Positions 22,401-27,324 of a stretch of 27,324 nucleotides of DNA are shown here, piece by piece. Source of the stretch: WHTB01 sp050699035 (lineage in GTDB: Bacteria; Actinomycetota; Actinomycetes; Propionibacteriales; Nocardioidaceae); the NCBI GenBank assembly GCA_050699035.1, contig JBOHDE010000022.1:1-27324 (forward strand). The letters run 5' to 3'. The stretch's first letter is position 1. Every line of letters starts with the position of its first letter. Under the pieces are notes generated by a model. It did no database searches. It was not told the DNA's origin and saw nothing but the letters and a program-made list of their open reading frames with translations. Both the position numbers and the translations under genes were made by a program.

Positions 22401-22697
22401 GGCCGTGTCGAGCGCTCCGCGTACCCGGAGGCCGAGCTCGGCGGCGGCCTTGTTGGTGAAGGTGAGGCCGAGGACCTCGTCGGCGCGGACCTGGCCGGAG
22501 CCCACCAGCCAGACGACCCGAGCCGCCATCACCGTGGTCTTGCCCGACCCGGCACCGGCCACGATCACGTTGGGCACCAGCGGCGCGGTGATCGCGGCCA
22601 GCTGCTGGTCGCTGAACGGGATGCCCATCAGCGCACTGAGCACGCCGGGGTCGGTGAGCCGGCCGGGGTGGCGGCTCGGCTCAGGGGCGGTCGTCAT
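19470..22697 (-). CDS. adnB: AdnB helicase-nuclease subunit
   Basis: AdnB pairs with AdnA in the heterodimeric motor-nuclease that resects double-strand breaks in actinobacteria. The 1075-residue protein has a UvrD-like motor with Walker A GAGSGKT (48-54), DEYQD (285-289) and MTVHKAKGLEWDVVF. The C-terminus is a RecB-type nuclease with H926 in GTRFHAWVE, D996 in GRIDAVY, D1009 and K1011 in VVDWKTN, and QLAIYRLA. All nuclease residues look intact, and no iron-sulfur Cys pattern is present. The ATG follows a GAGGGGAGGGG stretch and lies within the last 17 bp of adnA. Position and size match Rv3201c. Confidence 0.95.
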   Translation of the reverse strand: MTTAPEPSRHPGRLTDPGVLSALMGIPFSDQQLAAITAPLVPNVIVAGAGSGKTTVMAARVVWLVGSGQVRADEVLGLTFTNKAAAELGLRVRGALDTAGLLGRPDDRPPGEGDEADQGEPTVATYHAYAGRLISEHGLRLGFEPDTGLLADASRFQLAALACEQYPGSLAQVSTHLPTTLAGVLKLEAEMSEHLASPDAVRQFDEALRTELAAVPKQLKLVLDAVRTTHKRDELVALVEAYRRLKTSRGVMDFSDQMAVGARLAQECPEVGVLERDRYRVVLLDEYQDTSVAQRLMLSGLFAGDASPDGRAHPVTAVGDPCQGIYGWRGASVANLDEYPQHFVQADDTPTPTYPLSVNRRSGSRILDVANAHATELYATHRGVEPLVAPADAPPGSVRVALFERYAEEMAWVAGQVAAVPTVHPGVAWSEVGVLVHRMADARALQVELRGHDVPVEVVGLGGLLSRPEVADVVATLEVVHDLTANAAMLRLLTGPRWRVGPRDLALLGDRARRLAAVERSPRSTDLAVALEQAVAGVDLTEIVSIADALDDPGKGDYSPEALDRFAQLTREIRRLRAFAGEPLVDLVRRVIDVIGVDIELVASPGAVAAQARDNLASFVDAVATFAGSDGDASLHSLIAYLKAEDDYAQGLPVASPTESNSVKLMTVHKAKGLEWDVVFVPELTETVFPSALARPRWTSNAEALPSPLRGDADTLPEMHEWTTAGDRAFRADSAAHEGLEERRLGYVAFTRARRALVVSGAWWGPTQKKKRGPSDYLKHLHQLVGDTADPWCAEPAADDNPYLGDERTSPWPAPLDADAVRRRTDAARLLAEARTRHEHTGSYDADDELLLDHAATVADWDATVDRLVDEARRARLTDREVELPRSLSATTVLRLQSDPVGLARDLARPMPRRPSPAARFGTRFHAWVEAYVGQQQLLDPADIPGAADEGIDNDADLRALCQAFADGPFGERAPHRVEAPFALALAGEVVRGRIDAVYAEGDGYRVVDWKTNQEQTADPLQLAIYRLAWAELTGVSVEQVSGSFYYVRSGQLVTPADLLGRKEIERLLLLESPG

Positions 22698-25600
22698 CGC
22701 CCCTCCCCTCGAGCGGCGACAGTACGAAGAGCCCGTCGGCCTGCGCGGGGCACAGCGTGCGGAACTCGCACATCAGGCAGAACGCGTTGGTGCTCGCCGG
22801 GAACCGCTCCTCCCGGATGCTGCGGACGGCATGGGCGACCTGCTGCTCCGGGACGCTCGGGTCGGCGTCGGTGCCCGGCTCCCAGGTCTGCTGCCGCAGC
22901 ACCTTCGGCTCACCGGGAGCCAGCCGGCCACCGTCCTTGCGCAGGTAGACCAGCTCGGCGCCGCCGGGTCGAGCCGGCTCGTCGATCAGGTCACCGACGA
23001 GGTCGTCGGCGGCGCCGTGCGCGACCGCCAACTGGTAGACGCCGAGCTGGGCGTGCTCGACGACCTGGTCGCCGGTGACGAGGGTCTTGCCGGTCTTGAG
23101 GTCGACCACAACGACGGCGCCGTCACTGTCCACCTCGACGCGGTCCATCGCGCCGCGGATCACCACCTGCTCGCCGTCGACGGTCAGCTCGACCGTGAAC
23201 TCGTGCTCGCTGCCGAGCAGCCGGCGGCGGTCGGCGCGGTGCCAGGCCACGAACCGGCGCAGCGCGACCTCGGCCTCGGCGCGCTCCCGCAGCGAGACCC
23301 AGGGTGCACCGAACCGGAGCTCGCCCCAGATCGAGTCGAGGTGGTCGAGCAGGGCATTGATGTCCGGCTCGACCTCACCGCTCGCGACCTGCTGGGCGAG
23401 CACATGGATGACGTTGCCGAAGCCGATGGCGGTCGTGGTGGCCGTCGCCCCACCGGCCTCGCGGCTCAGGAACCAGCGCAGCGCGCACTGCCCGATGCCG
23501 TCGACGGCGCTGCCGGACAGCACCAGCGGTGCGCCGTCGCGGATGCGGACCGTCGACTCGCTCTGCGGCCGCATCCCCCACCACTGCTGCGGGTCGGCGA
23601 ACGGCACGAGGGGCGCGCTCGCCTCGTCGGTGTCGTCGAGCCGGGCGTCGGCGAGCCGGGCCAGCCGGCTGGCCGCCGCCCGCCGCAGGGCGACGTCGGC
23701 CTGCGGGTCGCCGGCCACCTGGCGCAGCGCGCCGACCACGCCGGCCAGCGACATCGGCCGGGTCGGCCGGCCGGAGACGTGCTCGATGCGTACGCCGAGG
23801 TCAGTCAACAGGCGGGACGGCTGGTCGCCCTCGGCATCGGGTGACCTGACGGCCGTGACGACGAGCCGCTGGCGGGCCCGGGTCACGGCGACGTAGAACA
23901 GCCGGCGCTCCTCGGCCAGCAGCGCGGAGGTCGACGGCGGCGGGGTCAGGCCGGTGGGCGCCAGCCGGTCGGCCTGCAGCAGCGAGCCGCGGCGGCGGGC
24001 GTCCGGCCAGACGCCGTCCTGGACGCCGGCCACCACGACGAGCCGCCACTCGAGACCCTTCGACCGGTGCGCCGTCAGCAGCCGGACCGCCTGGCCGCGG
24101 GCGCCCTTGTCGGCGAGCGTGTCCGCCGGGATCTGCTGGCCCTCCACCTCGGCGAGGAAGTTCGACGTACCCCGATGCTCGCTTCGCTCCTCGGCCCGGG
24201 CCGCCATCTCGAACAGCGCGCAGACCGCGTCGAGGTCGCGATGCGCGGTGCGGGCCGCGGCGCCGCCGTGGTCGACGGCCGCGCGCAGTCGGCGCGGCCA
24301 CCGGGTGCCCGACCACAGCTGCCATAGCGCCTGCTCGGGTGGCTCACCGGCGGCCAGCCGCTCACCGGCGGCCAGCAGCAGCAGGCCGAACTCGCGGGCC
24401 CGCTCCGCGGCGTGCGAACGATGCAGCGCCAGCGGGGCCGGGTCGAGCAGGGCGTCGCGCAGCAGGTCGGCGGACGGCCGCGGGGGCCGCTCGTCGCCGT
24501 ACGCCTCGCGGTCCGCCTGGCGGAGGTCACGGGCGAGGCGGCGTACCTGGGTCGCGTCGAGCCCGCACAGCGGCGACACGAGCAGGGCCTGGGCCTGGTC
24601 GGTCGTGAGCGTCTGCGGGTCGGCCGCGACCCGCAAGGCCAGCAGCAGGGGCTGCACGGCCGGCTCCATCCGCAGCGGCACCTCGTCGGCGGCGACCTCC
24701 ACCGGGACCCCGGCCGCGACCAAGGCCCGGCGCAGCGCCGGGATCGACCGAGTGCCCGACCGCACCAGCACCGCCATCTCGGACCAGGCCAGGCCGTCCT
24801 CGAGGTGCGCCCGGCGCAGCAGGTCGGCGATGTGGTCGAGCTCGGCACCGGACGAGGAGTACGTGAAGACGTCGAGCCGGCCGTCGCCGTACGGGCAGCC
24901 GTCGGCCGTCGGCTGCCGGAACGCCTCGAACGCCTCCCGGTCGAGGCTGCCGGGCAGCCCGAGGGTGGCGGCCACCCGGCGCGACGCGGTGAGCAGCCGC
25001 AAGCCGAAGCGACGGGTCGTCGACAGGGGTACGACCGGCGCGGGCGCACCGTCTGCGGTCGGGAACTGCTGCGGGAACCGCAGGATGCCGCGAGCGTCCG
25101 CGCCGCGGAAGCCGTAGACGGACTGGTCCGGGTCGCCCACCACGACCAGGTCGCGGCCGTCGCCCGCGATCGCCCGCAGCAGCCGGACCTGCGCCGGGTC
25201 GGTGTCTTGGTACTCGTCGACGAAGACGGCGCCGAACTCCTGCCGTAGCACGGCCCGGACCTCCGGCTGCTCGGCGAGCAGCACGGCCTGGTGGACGAGC
25301 TCGGAGTAGTCGATGTGGTGCTGGAAGCCGAGGACGGCGAGGTACTCCTCGAAGAACTCGCCCACCGCCGTCCACTCGGGTCGGCCCGCCTCGGCGCCGA
25401 TCCGCTCGAGGTCGCCGGGGTCGAGGGTGAGCTCGCGCGCCCGTGACATCACGGTGCGGACCTCCTCGGCCAGGCCCCGGGTGCGCAACGCCGCATCGAG
25501 GCTGGCGGGCCAGTGCACCCGACCTGACTCGCGGCTGCCGGCCAGCAGGTCGCGGATGCGTACGTCCTGCTCGGGGGCCGACAGCAGCTGCAGCGGGTAG

Positions 25601-25983
25601 GAGTACGCCTCGGCCGGCTGGAACCTGCGCACCAGGGCGTAGCAGAAGGAGTGGAAGGTCGAGCTCAGCGGTGTCGTCACGGTGCGGTCGAGCCGGCCGG
25701 TGATGCGGTCGCGCAGCTCCTCGGCGGCCTTGCGGCTGAATGTCAGCACCAGCACCTGGTCAGGTCGCAGACCGCGCCGCTCGACCCGGTCGACGACCGC
25801 CTCGACGAGGGTGGTGGTCTTGCCGGTGCCGGGACCGGCGAGCACCAGCAGCGGTCCGCCGAGGTGCCCGACGACGCGCTGCTGGGCGGCATCCAGCGGC
25901 GCCGCGGCGGCGGTCTCCCGGCGGCTGCGGACCAGCCGGTAGGACACCGGTGGGGTCGCTCGGCTCCTGGCCATGCGGGCCAT
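22681..25983 (-). CDS. adnA: AdnA helicase-nuclease subunit
   Basis: AdnA is the partner of AdnB in double-strand-break resection. The 1100-residue protein has an N-terminal motor with Walker A GPGTGKT (50-56) and DEYQD (256-260). The C-terminal RecB-type nuclease has D961 and K963 in VVDLKTGK. Four Cys, C833, C1069, C1072 and C1078 (pattern C ... CxxCxxxxxC), bracket the nuclease, the layout of the 4Fe-4S staple in AddB-type nucleases. I chose ATG 25983; the frame is open upstream but that part overlaps the DUF222/HNH gene and is low-complexity. It starts 4 bp after that gene's stop and overlaps adnB by 17 bp. Position matches Rv3202c. Confidence 0.94.
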   Translation of the reverse strand: MARMARSRATPPVSYRLVRSRRETAAAAPLDAAQQRVVGHLGGPLLVLAGPGTGKTTTLVEAVVDRVERRGLRPDQVLVLTFSRKAAEELRDRITGRLDRTVTTPLSSTFHSFCYALVRRFQPAEAYSYPLQLLSAPEQDVRIRDLLAGSRESGRVHWPASLDAALRTRGLAEEVRTVMSRARELTLDPGDLERIGAEAGRPEWTAVGEFFEEYLAVLGFQHHIDYSELVHQAVLLAEQPEVRAVLRQEFGAVFVDEYQDTDPAQVRLLRAIAGDGRDLVVVGDPDQSVYGFRGADARGILRFPQQFPTADGAPAPVVPLSTTRRFGLRLLTASRRVAATLGLPGSLDREAFEAFRQPTADGCPYGDGRLDVFTYSSSGAELDHIADLLRRAHLEDGLAWSEMAVLVRSGTRSIPALRRALVAAGVPVEVAADEVPLRMEPAVQPLLLALRVAADPQTLTTDQAQALLVSPLCGLDATQVRRLARDLRQADREAYGDERPPRPSADLLRDALLDPAPLALHRSHAAERAREFGLLLLAAGERLAAGEPPEQALWQLWSGTRWPRRLRAAVDHGGAAARTAHRDLDAVCALFEMAARAEERSEHRGTSNFLAEVEGQQIPADTLADKGARGQAVRLLTAHRSKGLEWRLVVVAGVQDGVWPDARRRGSLLQADRLAPTGLTPPPSTSALLAEERRLFYVAVTRARQRLVVTAVRSPDAEGDQPSRLLTDLGVRIEHVSGRPTRPMSLAGVVGALRQVAGDPQADVALRRAAASRLARLADARLDDTDEASAPLVPFADPQQWWGMRPQSESTVRIRDGAPLVLSGSAVDGIGQCALRWFLSREAGGATATTTAIGFGNVIHVLAQQVASGEVEPDINALLDHLDSIWGELRFGAPWVSLRERAEAEVALRRFVAWHRADRRRLLGSEHEFTVELTVDGEQVVIRGAMDRVEVDSDGAVVVVDLKTGKTLVTGDQVVEHAQLGVYQLAVAHGAADDLVGDLIDEPARPGGAELVYLRKDGGRLAPGEPKVLRQQTWEPGTDADPSVPEQQVAHAVRSIREERFPASTNAFCLMCEFRTLCPAQADGLFVLSPLEGRGDDDRP

Positions 25984-25987
25984 CAGA

Positions 25988-27324
25988 TCAGATCGACCCG
26001 GCCTGGCGGGTGGTTGGGCGCGGTGAGTCCGGTGTGGTCGTGGTCGGGCCGGTGTCGGGTGGGCCGAGGTCGTGGGTGTGGCCGCGTCGGTCGCAGATGT
26101 AGATGCGGCGTTCGGGTGATTGCCAGATGTGGAGTCCGGTGAAGGGTTGTTTGACTCGCCAGCCGTTGGCGAAGGTTTTGACTCGGTGGAGTCGTCGGCG
26201 TAGTGGTGCGGCGTTGTTGAGGGTGGTGGTGCCGCCGTGGTTGCGGGGCTGGGTGTGGTCGATGTCGTCGGTGGCCCTGGTGGGGGCGTCGGCGTAGGGG
26301 AACGGGTTCCATGGGTTGGCCAGCTGGACTGCTTCACGCAGGGTGCCGGTGTAGTCGCTGTGGTTGGGGGCGTGCCAGCGGATGTCGTCGTTGAGGTCGA
26401 TCACCGGTTTGATGGTGACCTGGTGGTGTCGGAGCCGGTCGAAGACCTGGTCGGTGGTGATCGGGCCGTGCCCGGTCACGTCGGCCGGGCCCTGGGCCTG
26501 GGTCCAGGTGGGGAGGTCGAGGTGGACCAGCACGTCGGCCGAGGCCCACAGGCCGGCGTCGATCAGGTCGTGTGGGGTGGGCACGTCGAGGCGCCACAGG
26601 CCGGGTGTGAGTCGTGGGTCGCCGTCGGTGTCGGTCGAAGTCGGCATGTCTGTGGTGGGCGATGGGATCGGCTGGGCGCCGGCGGCCCAGGCCCGGTGCC
26701 GTGCCACCAGTGCCACGGTTGCGGGTGGGTTGGCCAGCCAGCCCACCGCGGCGGCCCGCCGGATGTCCTTGCAGCGTTCGTCGCCGAGGTCGCCCAACAG
26801 GTCGGCGACGTGGTCGGCGGCGGCGTCGAACGCGAGCCCGTCGAACACGTCCACGTCGGCGAAGATGCGGCAGCCGCCGCCCTCGTCGTCCCTGGTGACG
26901 GTGACGCCGCGGCGCTCCAAGGCGGCCCGGGCCCGGCGGTCGGCCTCGGCCGGGTCGACCTCGATCAGCACCTTCTCGACCTCGGCGGCCAGCCGCCGCG
27001 GCCCGAGCCGCTCCACACTCGCCGCGATCTGCTGGTCGAGGCGGCGGGCCGCCGGCAGCGGCAGCGTGTGCGCCGCCCGCAGCACCAGCCGCACCTTCGA
27101 CACCGGCACCTGCCCGGCCCGCAGCCGGCCGAACAGGGCCGGCATCCGGTGCCGCAGATCGAGCGCATCACCCAACTGGAAGAACGCCCGGCCCGTGCTG
27201 CACCCGGTCGCCGTGGCCAGCTCGTCGACCGCGAACTCGGCCATCTCCGGCGTCCCCGGCCCGCCAGGACGCTGCGCCGTCTCCAACCCGGACCGGACAC
27301 CCGGATCGGTCTGCGGCACCGGCG
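25988..27324 (-). CDS. DUF222/HNH (13E12 repeat) protein, N-terminus outside window
   Basis: The frame is open to the right edge, so the N-terminus is missing; at least 443 residues are visible. The visible N-terminal half matches DUF222, the 13E12-repeat family, with EFAVDELATATGCS and LRAGQVPVSKVRLV. The C-terminal HNH-like region has DIDHTQPRNHGG, NNAAPLRRRLHRVKT and a terminal Thr/Pro-rich tail. In typical members the segment is PLCRRHHR; here Cys is Arg and the first His is Leu, so the HNH metal site may be altered. Family members occur in many copies per genome and spread between genomes. It lies 4 bp upstream of adnA in the same direction. Confidence 0.88.
   Translation of the reverse strand, partial: PVPQTDPGVRSGLETAQRPGGPGTPEMAEFAVDELATATGCSTGRAFFQLGDALDLRHRMPALFGRLRAGQVPVSKVRLVLRAAHTLPLPAARRLDQQIAASVERLGPRRLAAEVEKVLIEVDPAEADRRARAALERRGVTVTRDDEGGGCRIFADVDVFDGLAFDAAADHVADLLGDLGDERCKDIRRAAAVGWLANPPATVALVARHRAWAAGAQPIPSPTTDMPTSTDTDGDPRLTPGLWRLDVPTPHDLIDAGLWASADVLVHLDLPTWTQAQGPADVTGHGPITTDQVFDRLRHHQVTIKPVIDLNDDIRWHAPNHSDYTGTLREAVQLANPWNPFPYADAPTRATDDIDHTQPRNHGGTTTLNNAAPLRRRLHRVKTFANGWRVKQPFTGLHIWQSPERRIYICDRRGHTHDLGPPDTGPTTTTPDSPRPTTRQAGSI

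Noticed and set aside
25984..26337. N-terminal extension of adnA
   Set aside because: The added residues are low-complexity Thr/Pro/Ser and lie antisense-frame over the DUF222/HNH gene; AdnA motifs begin right after ATG 25983.
1..27324. CRISPR array, phage genes, IS element or toxin-antitoxin pair
   Set aside because: No regular repeat-spacer pattern, transposase, integrase, inverted-repeat ends or recognisable toxin-antitoxin pair was seen on either strand; the only mobile-like gene is the DUF222/HNH gene.

Overview
This window is high-GC actinobacterial chromosome. The gene order matches, from established knowledge, the conserved block around Mycobacterium tuberculosis Rv3193c-Rv3202c: UPF0182 membrane protein, PDZ/Lon-like protease, zinc metalloprotease, cyclodehydratase-like protein, ABC1 kinase, whiB7, uvrD2, mycoredoxin, nudC, adnB and adnA. 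The PPA1309-family gene, the small membrane protein, moaE and a 13E12-type DUF222/HNH gene suggest Propionibacteriales, probably Nocardioidaceae. That lineage call is inferred from family content alone.

Left third (1-6636): a leftward cluster runs from a WYL regulator through moaE, a small membrane protein, a PDZ/S16 protease, a PPA1309-family protein and the large UPF0182 membrane protein. It ends at an initiator tRNA with its own promoter-like hexamers and a strong terminator. Middle (6700-14035): rightward genes encode an epoxide hydrolase divergent from the WYL regulator, a DUF2342 metalloprotease, a Nudix hydrolase, a DUF5679 zinc-ribbon protein, an orphan cyclodehydratase-like protein and an ABC1 kinase. 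A leftward pair encodes a YgjP/M48-like metallopeptidase and a GT-A-like protein. A 539-bp gene-free stretch (10991-11529) holds DnaA-box-like 9-mers, a promoter-like motif and a long hairpin.

Right half (14033-27324): two small leftward proteins lie downstream of whiB7. whiB7 is preceded by a long leader with a 55-codon upstream ORF, a hairpin and a Rho-independent terminator, the layout of a translation-controlled attenuator. uvrD2 is divergent from mycoredoxin, and nudC is divergent from deoD. The adnA-adnB double-strand-break resection pair overlaps by 17 bp and follows a DUF222/HNH gene that runs off the right edge.

Functional themes: DNA break processing (UvrD2, AdnA, AdnB), antibiotic and redox stress (WhiB7, mycoredoxin, perhaps the ABC1 kinase), nucleotide housekeeping (NudC, DeoD, Nudix) and membrane or envelope proteolysis. 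No CRISPR array, rRNA, IS element or prophage was seen. The most interesting element is the whiB7 leader: the upstream ORF contains an Arg-Val-Arg motif, ends in Pro-Pro-Val, and stops 2 nt before an ATG that is in frame with whiB7 across the terminator.
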